Shown: one piece after another, positions 1 through 12,871 of the stretch
Numbering within the stretch: position 1 is the stretch's first letter
How the letters are laid out: each line of letters opens with the position of its first letter
DNA from: Bacilli bacterium
GTDB taxonomy: Bacteria > Bacillota_I > Bacilli_A > RF39 > UBA660
Assembly: GCA_022009835.1 (NCBI GenBank)
Contig: CP091726.1
Span: forward strand, 186,001-250,000
Reading direction: 5' to 3'
DNA: 64,000 nt
Translations under genes and position numbers: made by a program
The notes under the pieces: generated by a model
Told to the model about the DNA's origin: nothing
What the model saw: only the letters and a program-made list of their open reading frames with translations
Databases searched by the model: none

Positions 1-1381
1 ACTAATTTTTTACATACTCCTTTTTCAGTTGTAAATGGTAGATGACCGGAATATGTTATGATGTAATCAACGAATTTTTTTCACTATTAAACATTTTCTC
101 TTGAAAAAGTTTCATTTAATATTAATTCTCTATCTAATGTATAACTATCATCTTTGTAGGTTCCTAAGTCCTTTAAACCATAATAATTTTTCATAACCCC
201 AAATTTTTTTATAATTTGTACCTCTCGAATAATACTCACTATCGTTCATGTGAAAGGCATTAACACTATAATCTGATGTTTTTGGAAAAGATTGGCCAAT
301 GAATACGGAAAAATAATTTTTTTATTAAATGTATAAGCATTTTTGTGTATATGATAATGGAGTAATAAAACCAGTATTTACTGCAAACTCTGAATTAAAT
401 GTTGAACCCCCTCCATTATAATATGAGTAATGATTAGTAAAATTTATTGAATTGTTCATCATATTATATAGTGTTGGGGTATCTTTTTCAGTTATTAACC
501 AATTATCTGTACCCTCTAATTGAAGTAAGATAAGATTTTTATCTTTATATTTGCCGGTATAACTTGTACTATAATTTTCTTCTTCTTTATTGTATTCTTC
601 TTCAAGGAAGTTTATATCTTCATAATTATTTGATTTTTTTGTTTTAATAAATGTTATATAAAAATTTCTGATACTATATTCGTATATTCCTGATACCATC
701 ATACTTTTGTTATTATCGTTGAAGTTAATATAAATATTACGTGGATTTCTCCAAGTACTCCAACTTAGTGAATCATTAGCCTTTCCTAGAAATAACGGGG
801 TAATCGTATGAACTATTAAGAAAAAGGAAAAAATACTTTGATTATTGCTTTTAAATTTGTTTGATTATTTCCTTTTAAAAATATTTTTAAACCAAATATG
901 AAGGAAATTATAATTATTATACTCGATATATATACCCATATATTACAGTTTAAAATAGCATCCATAAAATATTCAGATCCTTCGCTTGCTAATAGAATTA
1001 AACTGAAATCAAAGAAAGTATCAGTCATTGAATAATAGATGTTATTAGTAATAAATAGGGCAAATGAAATAATAAACAATGTTATATATAATATTTTGCC
1101 TTTCTTTTTCTCTAATAATAATGAAGAGGCTACTCCTAGTGTAATGTATGATAATGTGAATAAAATAGGAACTAATCTTAATATTCCATAAAAATGTATT
1201 TTGTGTCCTAAAATTCTTGTTATAATATCTATTAAAATAAATGGTAGAGAAACTATTAATATATAATAATATTTTTAAAGTAAATTTTTTTATGTTTTGT
1301 TTTAGTTCTTCTTTATTTATTTTTAGTTTATATTTTTTTCCTTTGACCTTTTTTTATTTCTTTTTTTATTTCTTTTTTCAT
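1..1381 (-). CDS. LTA synthase-like sulfatase-fold membrane protein, partial and frameshifted
   Basis: Probable member of the lipoteichoic acid synthase/alkaline-phosphatase superfamily, which transfers glycerol phosphate at the outer membrane face. The start at 1381 (ATG) is followed by a Lys-rich cytoplasmic stretch, then several hydrophobic segments (about 1250-800). An extracellular domain follows with NLILLQLEGTDNW, where the conserved Glu/Thr region of LtaS lies, then STFNSEFAVNTGF. The C-terminal catalytic part continues beyond the left edge. Frame breaks fall in A/T runs near 1335, 1240, 810 and 330. A weak GGTGAT precedes the start, and a promoter lies at 1402-1431. The family is clear; the exact substrate is not. 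Confidence 0.72.
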
Positions 1382-1401
1382 TTACATCACCACTACTTGA
1401 G

Positions 1402-1431
1402 ATTATACTATATATTTAGTTTTTTTGTAAA
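1402..1431 (-). promoter_or_regulatory. promoter of the LTA synthase-like gene
   Basis: On the minus strand TTTACA (1426-1431) is followed after 18 bases by a perfect TATAAT (1402-1407), about 20 bases upstream of the ATG. This is a sigma-A-type promoter by sequence only. Confidence 0.6.
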
Positions 1432-1464
1432 TATTTGTAGAAAAAAATCAATTGAAATTATTAA

Positions 1465-1578
1465 TTTAGAGACTAGTATATGCTCTAAATTATTATAGAA
1501 AGACCTTAGGCTTTCTATAACTATGAGAGACTACAGGCTCGAACTTTGAAAAATAAATAAAAAGTTCTTTATTTTTTT
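1465..1578 (+). ncRNA. candidate small RNA, copy 1: tandem A-G-mismatch hairpins plus terminator
   Basis: Intergenic between divergent genes. Hairpins: 1465-1489 (TTTAGAG/CTCTAAA); 1493-1520, a 12-bp stem with one A-G mismatch closed by C-G on loop CTTA; and 1527-1540 (GAGAC-TACA-GGCTC) with the same mismatch. A terminator follows: GAACTTT (1541-1547) pairs with AAAGTTC (1561-1567), then a T-rich tract to 1578. The promoter of the next gene lies downstream of this terminator, so the element is not that gene's leader. Similar elements occur at 46151-46236 and 57532-57652. Its role is unknown, and the transcript start was not identified with confidence. Confidence 0.5.
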
Positions 1579-1623
1579 AGGTTTGTATAGTATAATTTAT
1601 TTAGAATAGAAAGAAGGGTGTGT

Positions 1624-3403
1624 ATGTTTAAAGAAATTACCGCTATTAGTAAAAATTATGCTATTGTTAAGGTTAATAATGTAATTGCAGATGATTTACT
1701 TAACTTGAATGTTGTTTTTGAGGAGAATAATAAAAAAATTTTAGGAGAAATTGAGGAAATTATTAATGGAGAGGCTAAAATTACTTTCCTCGGTGAATTT
1801 CATGGTGATAAATATTATGATGGTATAATAAGAAAACCTAGTACCAATGCTAAAATTAGAATTATTAATGCTAACGAACTAGCTTTAATTACTGGTTATA
1901 GTGATAGTTCTTCAATGACACTTGGATTATCTCCTTTATATAATGATACTCCTATTAAAGTTAATATTGATGATATGTGGAGTAATCATACTGCTATTTT
2001 TGGTAATACTGGTTCTGGTAAAACTTATGGTGTTGCTAGATTAGTGCAAAATTTATTTACTATGCCTAATTATATTCCTTTTTAACAGTGTTATTTTAAA
2101 TTTTTTTAATAATACTGATGAGTATGATAGTGCTTTTTAGTTCAATTAATAACTATAATTTTAATTTCAATTATAAAATGTTTAGTACTGACACTGAAAA
2201 GAGTAATAATGTTTTAAAAACTTCCTTTATGGCTTCTTTCTGTTGATGATTATGCTAATTTGCTTGATGTTACCGAGCATTCACAAATTATGATTATTGA
2301 AAAAAATGTTATCTTATGTTTCTTTATTTGCAAAAAAATGATGAAGAATCTATTAGATATAAAAAAATCATTTAATTGCTACCGCTATTACATCAGTTTT
2401 ATATTCTAATCAAGTTTCGGCAAGAATTAGGGATCAAATATTTTTCAATTTTATCTACTTGTCACACTAATGAACTTAATTTAGATGTTGAAGTACCTGG
2501 TGTTGGTTATACTAGAACTTTTAGAAAGTGTTTTGATATTGATAGTCAAGGTCAATTTGTTGAAAGAATCCTTGTAACTGATTATATTAAGCAGTTTGTA
2601 GATAATAATACAAAAATGGAATGAAGATTATGTACCTACTTATTTTTACGATTGATGATTTAGAAATTGCTCTTAACTTTACATTAATATCCGAGGGACT
2701 TCTTTTAAATGAAAAATCTTATTCTGAAGCTACTGCTCTTAAAGTAAAACTTCATAGTATTTCTAATAGCTCGATGAGAAAAATATTTTTGAATATGATA
2801 GATTTATTACGGTTAATGAGTTTATTTCTAATTTGATATTAGTTGATAATAATAAGAGGGCTCAGATTATTAATTTTGTTCTTGAAAATATTGATGATAG
2901 ATTTGCTAAAGCTTTAGTAAAAAAATATATTCTAGAATTATATTTAACTTTACTAAAAAAACTTCCAACAAGAGGTAGCATGCCTATATCTATAATGCTA
3001 GAAGAAGCTCATAGATATGTTCAAAGAGATAATGATGTTAATATTCTTGGATATAACATTTTTGAGAGAATTGCTAAAGAGGGTAGAAAATTTGGAGTAG
3101 TTCTTAATTTAATTACTCAAAGACCTACTGAATTATCTGAATCTGTTTTATCACAATGTAGTAATTTCTTGATATTTAAAAATAAATCATCCTAGTGATT
3201 TAGATTACATAGAAAGAATGGTTCCTAATATAAGCAGTGATGTTATTGAAAAGCAAAAGACATTGCAAGCAGGTACCTGCGTTGCCTTTGGTAAAATGAT
3301 GAAAATACCACTTATTGTAAAAATGCAATTACCTGATCCAGAACCACAAAGTAATAACGCTAAAATATTCGATAAGTGGATGATAAAGTGGAAAAGTAAT
3401 TAA
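1624..3403 (+). CDS. HerA/FtsK-like P-loop ATPase (DUF87 type), frameshifted
   Basis: An ATP-binding protein of the HerA/VirB4-like helicase family, about 590 residues when repaired. Residues 1-110 form a beta-rich HAS-barrel-like N-terminus. Walker A is GNTGSGKTYG near residue 130 (about 2010). Walker B, ISIMLEEAHRY, is near 2990-3010 and is followed by LITQRP, a sensor-like motif typical of HerA. AAGAAGGGTG precedes ATG 1624; a GTG two codons earlier lies inside this ribosome-binding site. Frame breaks occur near 2087, 2210-2340, 2620, 2830 and 3185, all beside A/T runs. The gene stands alone, with a terminator at 3407-3433. HerA homologues act in DNA end processing or DNA pumping; the role here is not shown. 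Confidence 0.75.
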
Positions 3404-3406
3404 CAT

Positions 3407-3433
3407 AAAGCCTTATAAAATAAGGCTTTTTTT
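3407..3433 (+). terminator. intrinsic terminator after the HerA-like gene
   Basis: AAAGCCTTAT and ATAAGGCTTT pair over a three-base loop and run into seven Ts. It separates the gene from oriC. Confidence 0.85.
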
Positions 3434-3602
3434 ATTTATCCACAATATCCACAGGGCTGTTGAAAAAGTAAAGTAGTTGTCTGTTGACGACAAAATTTGA
3501 CAAAAATTGTGGAAAGGTCTTTTAAAGTCTTATTTTATATGGTATCATATTGTTGATAAGTTGTTGACAATCTGTTATTTTTAGCTGTTAATTAAAAATA
3601 AC
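3434..3602 (+). other. oriC, upstream DnaA-box cluster
   Basis: Non-coding stretch just upstream of dnaA. It holds a perfect DnaA box TTATCCACA (3436-3444), a second ATATCCACA (3445-3453) and TTGTGGAAA near 3508. AT-rich DNA follows, with an inverted repeat GTTATTTTTA/TAAAAATAAC (3574-3602, nine-base loop). With the boxes downstream of dnaA it makes a bipartite origin as in Bacillus. Confidence 0.8.
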
Positions 3603-3640
3603 TAGACAAAATATTTTCTTGAGTTATAATAGATTATAAC
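3603..3640 (+). promoter_or_regulatory. dnaA promoter with a perfect palindrome over the -10 box
   Basis: TAGACA (3603-3608), a 16-base spacer and TATAAT (3625-3630) form a promoter. The -10 lies in a perfect inverted repeat, GTTATAAT-AG-ATTATAAC (3623-3640), reaching the expected transcription start. Position and symmetry suggest an operator; no binding protein is known from the sequence. Confidence 0.55.
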
Positions 3641-3670
3641 AGATTGGATTTGGGAATTGGAGGTTTTGAG

Positions 3671-5054
3671 ATGAATACTGATATTTTGTGGAACGAATTT
3701 CTTGAAAAAAAATTAAAGAACGAATAATTCCTTTATCTTATGATACTTGGTTTAAAGATACAAAAATTATATAAACTTGATGGGAGTAAGGCGATTGTTA
3801 TTGTTCCTTTGGCTTTACATAAAAAGCACTTAGAAGAGAACTATATTGATGACATTGAAGAAACTTTTTAATTCTATTACTGGTACTAACTTTACATTTC
3901 AATTTATTTTTAGAAAACGAGATTAATGATATTGAAAGTGTGAGTACTGATATTAATGTTGAACAGGAAACTTTTGGAGTTCCACATCAAACTAGTTTAT
4001 CCGCTAATCTAAATAGTGAATATACTTTTTGATAGTTTTATTGTCGGAAATTCTAATAGATTTGCTTTTACTGCCGCTAGAGCCGTAGCTGAAAAACCTG
4101 GAAAAGCATATAATCCTTTATTCTTGTATGGTAAGAGTGGTTTGGGTAAAACTCATTTAATGCATGCTATTGGTAATTATATTATTCAAAAATACTAATA
4201 AAAAAAAGTATTATATGTATCTAGTGAACAATTTGTGAATGATTATATAGCTGCTGTTAGAAATAATGATAAAAAAATAGTTTTGAAAAAATTGATTCTT
4301 TTTAAGAATAAATATCGAAATATTGATGTTTTTAATTATTGATGATATTCAATTTTTTTAGGATCTGCTACAAAAGGACAAGAAGAGTTTTTTTCATACT
4401 TTTTAATCAGTTACATGATTCAAATAAGCAAATTATTATTGCTTCTGACAGATCTGTTGATGATTTAAAAAAATGTTGGAGGATAGACTTATTACTAGAT
4501 TTAATTGGGGTCTGACCGCTAATATAACGCCTCCCGATTTTAATTTAAGAGTTGATATTATTAAAAGAAAAATATCACATCAGGAAGCTGCTGATGATAT
4601 CCCTATTGAAGTTATTGAATATATTGCTAATATTAATGATTCTGATGTTAGACAACTGGAAGGAGCTATTACTAGAGTTTTTGCTTATGCTCTGATGATG
4701 AATCATGGAGTCGTGACATTAGATATAGCAGTAGAAGCTCTCAAGGATAAAATTAATGAGAGAAGTGTATATAAAAATGACATTCATAGAATTCAAAGAA
4801 TTGTTTGTGAGTACTTTAAAATTGATATAGAAGATTTAAAAGGAAAAAAACGAAGTAAAGATATTAACTATCAGAGGCAAATTGCAATATATTTATGTAG
4901 AATTATGACAAATGAGTCTTATCCAAAAATGGGAACTTATTTTGGTGGTAGAGATCATTCTACTATTATAAGTGCTTATCAAAAAATTGAGAAGGATTTG
5001 GAGACAAATTACCAGTTACAAACAGTAATTGAAGAATTAAAAAAGAGAATATAG
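3671..5054 (+). CDS. dnaA: chromosomal replication initiator protein DnaA, frameshifted
   Basis: DnaA binds DnaA boxes at oriC and opens the origin. Order of domains: N-terminal helicase-loading domain beginning [11 protein letters not shown], linker, then the AAA+ domain with Walker [10 protein letters not shown] near 4130-4155 and Walker B LIIDDIQF near 4335. The C-terminal helix-turn-helix carries the family signature GGRDHSTI (about 4940-4965). GGAGG sits seven bases before ATG 3671. Breaks in A/T runs (about 3710, 3765, 3870, 4195, 4290, 4470) split the frame. DnaA boxes flank both ends, and dnaN follows. As an essential gene it cannot really be broken, so the indels are taken as read errors. 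Confidence 0.95.
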
Positions 5055-5189
5055 TTGTTGATAGTTGATAAATTTAGATTTATCCACAGTTTTTGTGGAT
5101 AAGCAAAAGGTTATAAAATAAGGAAAAAAGTGAGTTTTGCACAATATCCACAGTATAATAATAATAATTAATTAATAAAAGGAAAGAGG
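5055..5189 (+). other. oriC, dnaA-dnaN intergenic DnaA boxes
   Basis: Two perfect DnaA boxes face each other: TTATCCACA (5080-5088) and its complement TGTGGATAA (5094-5102). ATATCCACA (5144-5152) and AT-rich DNA follow, the usual place of the unwinding element in Bacilli. The inverted boxes could also act as a hairpin terminator for dnaA. Confidence 0.8.
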
Positions 5190-5198
5190 ATGATAAAA

Positions 5199-6325
5199 AT
5201 GAAATTAGTTGTAAAAAAAGAAATATTGTTGGAAATTTTTAATGATACTGCTAGACCGAGATCTACAAAAAAATTTAATACCTATATTAACAGGAATAAA
5301 ATTTGACTTGAAAGAAGATGGATTATATTTATATGCTAGTGATACTGATGTATCTATTAGATCTTTTATTCCAAAGGATAAGTTAACTAGTTTAGATGAA
5401 ATAGGAAGTATCGTAATTGGAGGAAAATATATAGTTGAAATAATTAGAAAATTACCTAATACTGATATATCTATAGAAGTAATTGATGGATTTAAAATGA
5501 TAGTAAGTACGGATAATACAGAATTTAACTTGAATGGTATTAATCCTAATGAATTTCCTAATTTGGATTTAGATGAAACTAAAGAGCCTATAATTATTAA
5601 TAATGGAGTTTTTAAGGATATTATTAATCAAACAGTTTTTGCTACTTCACAAAGTGAGACTAGACCACTTCTTACTGGTATTAATTTCAGAATTAATAAA
5701 GGTGAATTAGATGTAATTGCTACGGATTCTTATAGATTAGCAAGAAAACTTGTAGCTATTGATAAATCTGATGAAACTGATATTAATATTGTTATTCCTG
5801 GTAAGAACTTATTAGAACTTACTAAGATGTTAGATAATGATGAACAATCTTTAGAATTACATTTGTTTAGTAATAAAGTTTTTATTTAAGTATGGTAATA
5901 TTGTATTTTTTTATCAAGATTGCTTTCTGGTACTTATCCTACTACTAGTGATATTATTCCAAAAGATTTTTAACATTTTTGCTTGAGTGTTCTTTTTAAT
6001 GATTTATATAATATGATTGATAGGGCAAGTTTACTTACTTCAGATAGAGAAAAGAATACTATTAAATTATCTTTGAATGGTAACGAACTTATGATTTCTT
6101 CTAATAGTCCAGAGATTGGAAAAAGTAGAGGAAAAAAATTAGTGTTGTTTCTGATAAAAAAATTGATATTTCATTTAGTTCTACATTTATGTTAGATGCT
6201 ATTAAGAGTTTTTAATAAGGAAAAAAATTACTTTATGTATGAATAATGATAGTTCTCCTATCGTTATAAAAAGTTCTGAAGATAGTTCTTTAGTTCAATT
6301 AGTTCTTCCTATTAAAAACTTGTTA
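5199..6325 (+). CDS. dnaN: DNA polymerase III sliding clamp (beta subunit), frameshifted
   Basis: The beta clamp tethers polymerase III to DNA. The repaired product starts MKLVVKKEILLE and shows the three clamp domains; the middle one has QSETRPLLTGI and ATDSYRLARK (about 5650-5745). I place the start at ATG 5199 because GGAAAGAGG (5181-5189) abuts an in-frame ATG at 5190 too closely. The end is inferred: the run AAAAA at 6313-6317 read as AAAA gives LPIKTC-stop at 6325, matching the short LP-[IV]-[KR]-T tail of clamps. Other breaks are near 5258, 5888, 5910, 5970, 6145 and 6215. A terminator follows at once. Confidence 0.93.
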
Positions 6326-6344
6326 AAATATAATATTTTTATAG

Positions 6345-6372
6345 TAGATTGGTATTTTTCAATCTATTTTTT
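6345..6372 (+). terminator. intrinsic terminator after dnaN
   Basis: TAGATTG (6345-6351) pairs with CAATCTA (6360-6366), followed by TTTTTT. Confidence 0.8.
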
Positions 6373-6537
6373 ATGAAAAAAAGTTATACAAAAAAAGATT
6401 TTTTTATGTGGTAAAAAAAGTACTTAAAAAGTTTAATTTTTTTACTTATTTTTGACAAAATTTGACAAATTTCGACATATATTTATGCTTTAATAGCAAT
6501 TACATATTTTTTTATATGTGGAAAGGGGGATTTTGTT

Positions 6538-6985
6538 GTGAATAGATATATTATTAATGATGATGTTTTATGTTTTACTTCTATTAATAAGGGAACTGGA
6601 ACTTTTTTAATAGAAAAGGATAAGGAATTAGATTTAGAAATTAATCCATTGGATTTAGTTAAATTGAGTTGTAAGTTTTTATGGTAATTCATATGGAATA
6701 CAAAGACAATTTATTATAGATGTATTTGATTTTTTTATATTAAAACTCCTATTATTGTATCTTTTATATAATATGTTTATTTATTTTCCTACTACTACAC
6801 CTTCTTCTGATAAGTGTATATGGATTGCTTATAACAATATTGATAGATATGTTAGGGAAGATGGTTTTACAAAGATATACTTTGATGGTGGAAAAGAAAT
6901 AAATATTGATGTCTCTTATGCTACTATTGATAATCAAATTACTAAGTGTATTAAGATAGAAAAAAATATCTTCGATGTATTATGA
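6538..6985 (+). CDS. comK: ComK-family competence transcription factor, frameshifted
   Basis: ComK switches on the DNA-uptake genes in Bacillus. The repaired protein (about 149 residues) follows the ComK pattern: beta-strand N-terminus starting VNRYIINDDVL, then SCKFYGNSYGIQRQ (compare SCRFFGSSYAGRKAG of B. subtilis ComK as I recall it), then IYFPTTTPSSDKCIWIAY, and a C-terminal GGKEINIDVSYATIDNQ. Breaks are near 6685 (a T run: one T fewer restores KFYGNSYG), 6735 and 6760. The start is GTG 6538 after GAAAGGGGG. It lacks the long C-terminal tail of B. subtilis ComK. It stands between two terminators, so it is probably a single-gene unit. Placement between dnaN and recF is unusual. Confidence 0.75.
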
Positions 6986-7006
6986 ATAAAAACACTTGAA
7001 AAAAAT

Positions 7007-7048
7007 AAGGAAAAAAATACGGATAAAATATGTATTTTTTTCCTTTTT
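7007..7048 (+). terminator. intrinsic terminator after comK
   Basis: AAGGAAAAAAATAC (7007-7020) pairs with GTATTTTTTTCCTT (7032-7045) over an 11-base loop, then a T-rich tail. A TATAAT (7070-7075) downstream probably drives recF. Confidence 0.8.
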
Positions 7049-7117
7049 ATATTTTTAGGGAAAATATGATATAATTATATATGTATAGAAGTACATGAAA
7101 ATTATAAGGGTGAAAGT

Positions 7118-7168
7118 ATGAATAGTGGATGTTTGCAAAATGAAATTAAAGAGAGTATATTTAAATAA
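7118..7168 (+). CDS. possible 16-codon leader peptide overlapping the recF start
   Basis: AAGGGTG lies directly before ATG 7118, which opens MNSGCLQNEIKESIFK-stop, overlapping the recF start at 7140 in another frame. recF itself has no good ribosome-binding site at 7140. Either this is a short coupling peptide or an indel hides an alternative recF start. Speculative. Confidence 0.25.
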   Translation: MNSGCLQNEIKESIFK

Positions 7169-8271
7169 TTATAGAAATTATAGTGATATTGTTGTAGATT
7201 TTTAATGATAACTTAAATATTATAATTGGAAATAATGCTCAAGGAAAAAAACTAATTTACTGGAATCTATTTATGTACTTGCTGTTACAAAGTCTTTTTT
7301 TACCTATTAATGATAAGAATCTTGTTATGTTTGATAAAAAAATATTCTTTAATTCGAGGTATTTTTAGATAATAATGGGATTTCTAATGAACTTGAAGTG
7401 TTAATTAATGATAATGGTAAGGTTGTTAAAATTAATAAAAAAAGAAATTAAAAAAAGTTAAGTGATTATATATCTAAAATGAATGTTATTATTTTTTTAG
7501 TAGTGACTGTATTAGGGTATTTAAGGACAATCCTTCTAGTAGGCGAAAATATTTTAATATTCAGATTAGTCAAATTAATAAAAAAAGTATTTGATTAATT
7601 TAAATAATTATAATTTATTATTAAGACAAAAGAAATGAGTTTTTTTAAAGATTATTAATGTAAATAAGAAAAAGTGATATTGATTATTTTGATATTATTA
7701 ATGACAAATATGTTGATTTATCTTTTTGAGATATTTAATTATAGAAAAAAAGTATATTGATTCAGTTAACAAATACATTGATGATATATTTTTATTCTAT
7801 TACTGGATTACATGGATTAAGAGTTGTATATAACTCTAATATAAGTAATTTGGATAAAAAAAATATGTTTATAGAAAAGCTTAAAAAAATAATTTTTAAT
7901 AGAGAAATTCAGTATAAGATGACTTTTTATTGGTCCTAATAGAGACGATTTTTTTAATTTTGAATTAGATGGAAAAAAATTTATCTATATATGGTTCCCA
8001 AGGACAGATAAGAAGTGCTGTAATTGCTCTTAAATTAGCAGAAGTTAATTTATTTAGTAGTTTGTTATCTGATAGTCCTATTTTACTTTTGGATGATATT
8101 TTTAGTGAACTTGATATTGTTAAGAGAAATAATATATTAAAATATTTGAATAATGATATTCAAGTTATAATTACTACTACTGATATAGAAAATATAGATG
8201 CAAAGATTAGAGAAAAGGCTAATGTTTATAAAATAGAGAATGGGAATATTATTTCCCGGGAAATAATTTAA
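7140..8271 (+). CDS. recF: DNA replication and repair protein RecF, frameshifted
   Basis: RecF helps load RecA at gaps and stalled forks, and joins recR (16446) in that pathway. The product begins MKLKRVYLNNYRNY, typical of RecF. Walker A reads NNAQGKTNLLES once an A run near 7245 is shortened. The C-terminal ABC signature region is YGSQGQIRSAVIALKLAE (about 7990-8045), and Walker B is ILLLDDIFSELD (about 8080-8115). Many breaks (7205, 7245, 7300, 7340, 7445, 7495 and others) lie in A/T runs. The last codons, encoding IISREII, contain a Noc-type site. gyrB follows after 19 bases. Confidence 0.92.
8251..8264. promoter_or_regulatory. Noc-binding-type site 1, inside the end of recF
   Basis: The palindrome ATTTCCCGGGAAAT equals the Noc (nucleoid occlusion) binding sequence known from B. 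subtilis. Flanks extend the symmetry to ATTATTTCCCGGGAAATAAT. It encodes the last RecF residues. Confidence 0.75.
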
Positions 8272-8287
8272 TGCAGGAAGGTGATAG

Positions 8288-10208
<1,921 letters not shown>

Positions 10209-10218
10209 GAGGTTTATG

Positions 10219-12726
10219 ATGGAAGATAAGAATGTAGATAAAAAAATTTGAATATAGAAGATATGGGAGAAGATAATAATCACGAGAAAGATAGAAAAGT
10301 AGCAGTTAATATTGTTGGTGAAATGAGGAAATCTTTCCTTGATTATTCAATGAGTGTTATTGTTGCTAGAGCTCTTCCTGATGTTAGAGATGGTCTTAAG
10401 CCTGTTCATAGAAGAATTTTATATACTTTATATGAAGAAGGTATGACTCCTGATAAGAAGTATCAGAAATCTGCTAATGCGGTTGGTGCTGTTATGGGTC
10501 ATTATCATCCACATGGAGATTCTGCTATTTATGAATCTATGGTTAGAATGGCTCAAGATTTTACTTATCGACATACACTTGTTGATGGACATGGTAATTT
10601 TGGTTCTATTGATGGTGATGGTGCTGCTGCTAGTCGTTATACTGAGGCTAGACTTGCTAAGATATCAATGGAATTACTTAGAGATTTGAATAAGGATACT
10701 GTTGATTTTTCAGAAAACTATGATGGTCAGAGAAAAGAACCTGTTGTTTTACCTAGTAGATTTCCTAATATATTAGTTAATGGTAATATGGGTATTGCTG
10801 TTGGTATGGCTACTAATATTCCACCACATAATTTAGGTGAAGTTATTGATGGATGTGTTGCTTATATTGATAATCCAGAGATTACTGTTACTGAACTTAT
10901 GCAATATATTAAGGGACCTGATTTTCCTACTGCTGGTGTTATTCTTGGTAATGGTGGCATTAAAAGGGCATATGAGAGTGGTAGAGGAACTATTACTATT
11001 AGAGGTATGGCTACTGTTGAAGAGGCTCATAATAAGCATAGAATAGTTATTACAGAGCTTCCATATCAAGTTAATAAGAAGGCTTTGATTCAAAGAATTG
11101 GTGAACTTGTTAGAGATAAGGTTATTGATGGTATTTCTAATTTAAGTGATGAATCGGCTTTAGAGGGTATTAAGATTGTTATTGATGTTAAAAAAGAGGC
11201 AAATGCTAATGTTGTTTTGAATAACTTATATAAGCATACGCAACTTCAAACTTCTTATGGTATTAATTTTTTAATGCTTGTTGATGGCATTCCTAGAACT
11301 CTTGGTTTAAAAGAAATTATTGATAAATATATTGATCATCAGAAACATGTTATTTATCGTAGATGTCAATTTGACTTAAAGAGATATAAAGATAGATTGC
11401 ATATATTAGATGGTTTAAAGATTGCTCTTGATAATATTGATAGAGTTATTAAGATTATTAGAGAGTCTGCTGATGACGAAGAAGCTAAGGCTGGACTTAT
11501 GTCTAATTTTGCTTTATCAGAGGTTCAATCTCAAGCTATTCTCGATATGAGATTAAAGAGACTTACTGGACTAGAAAAATCTAAAATTGAAGAAGAGATT
11601 GCTGAACTTGAGAAATTAGTTAAGGAATTAGAAGAAATATTAGCTAGTGAAGAAAAAAATTCTTGAAGTTATTAAGACTGAAATGCTTGAAATTAAAGAT
11701 AAATATGCTGATGAGAGAAGAACACATATTGATATGACCGCTATTGATTATATTGAAGATGAATCTTTAATTCCTGTTGAGAATGTTGTTATTACTTTAA
11801 CTAATAAGGGTTATATTAAAAGATTACCTGCTGATACTTATAAAACTCAAAATAGAGGTGGTATGGGCGTTAAAGGTATGGCTACTAATGAAGAGGACTT
11901 TGTTGAGCATTTGATTAATGCTACCAGTCATGATTATATTCTTATGTTTACTAATAGGGGTAAAGTATATAGAATTAAGGGTTATGAAATTCCTGAATAT
12001 AGTAGACAATCTAAGGGATTACCTATTATTAATTTGTTATCTTTAGATAAAGATGAAAAGGTTACTTCTTTATTGAAAATATCTAATGATGATGAATACA
12101 AATGTTTGGTATTTGCTACTAGGAGTGGCTTAATTAAAAGAACTGACATATCTGAATTTGATAGTATTAGAACTAATGGTAAGAAGTTTATTACATTAAA
12201 GGATGATGATGAACTTGTATCTGTTAAGAAAACTACTGGTAAGGATGAAATATTAATGGCTTCTTCTAATGGTAGAATGGTTAGGTTTAATGAAAGTGCT
12301 GTTAGAATTATGGGTAGAGGTGCCTCTGGTGTTAGAGGTATTAATCTTGATGGTGGTATACTTGTTGGTATGGAAATTGTTGAACCTAATGAGTATGTAC
12401 TTGTTATTACTGAGAAGGGGTATGGTAAGAAAACACCTGTTGATGAATATAGAATTACTAATCGTGGTGGAAAAGGTGTTAAGACTGTTAATATTACTGA
12501 AAAGAATGGTTCTATTGTATCATTTAAGACTGTTGATGATAGTAAAGACTTAATGATTATTACTGATTCTGGTATTATTATTAGATTGGCTGTTGATAAG
12601 ATTTCTACTATGAGTAGAGTTACTCAAGGTGTTAAACTCATTAATTTAAAAGAAGATAGTATTGTTAGTTCTACTTCTATTGTTGAAAGAGAAGAAATTG
12701 ATGATGATAATACAATTGAAAAATAG
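10219..12726 (+). CDS. gyrA: DNA gyrase subunit A
   Basis: The DNA-cleaving subunit of gyrase. The winged-helix region has [18 protein letters not shown] and the catalytic tyrosine in [10 protein letters not shown] (about 10625-10655). The coiled coil spans about 11340-11690, and the C-terminal beta-pinwheel has repeated blade motifs including the GyrA-box-like [10 protein letters not shown] near 11848-11877. ATG 10219 is six bases after AGGAGG; an ATG at 10216 is too close. An A run near 10243 breaks the frame after residue 9, and a second break is near 11655. A short, acidic N-terminal extension precedes VAVNIVGEM. Terminators follow. Confidence 0.97.
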
Positions 12727-12820
12727 TGAAAGGGAAGGTGCATAGCTTTCTTTTTTTCACTTCGAGCTATATTATATCTCTCATTGGACATTAAAATATA
12801 AGGTTTTTTTAATGTAAAAA

Positions 12821-12850
12821 AAATGAAGTCTTAATGTCTTCATTTTTTTA
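12821..12850 (+). terminator. intrinsic terminator downstream of gyrA
   Basis: ATGAAG (12823-12828) pairs with CTTCAT (12838-12843) and ends in seven Ts. A weaker hairpin GAAAG/CTTTC plus T7 (12728-12757) lies right after the gyrA stop and may act first. Confidence 0.75.
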
Positions 12851-12857
12851 TATTTTT

Positions 12858-12871
12858 ATTTCCCGGGAAAT
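12858..12871. promoter_or_regulatory. Noc-binding-type site 2, after gyrA
   Basis: ATTTCCCGGGAAAT, with symmetry extended to TTATTTCCCGGGAAATAA (12856-12873). Intergenic, about 260 bases before the parS array. Confidence 0.78.

Noticed and set aside
1241..1498. Phe-rich plus-strand frame over the LTA synthase start and the first RNA locus
   Set aside because: Composition is that of antisense Lys codons; no start signal is visible.
1493..1520. PyrR-binding loop, because AGACCTTAGGCT looks a little like AGUCC...GAGGCU
   Set aside because: The loop is too short, the central GNGAG is missing and no pyrimidine gene is near.
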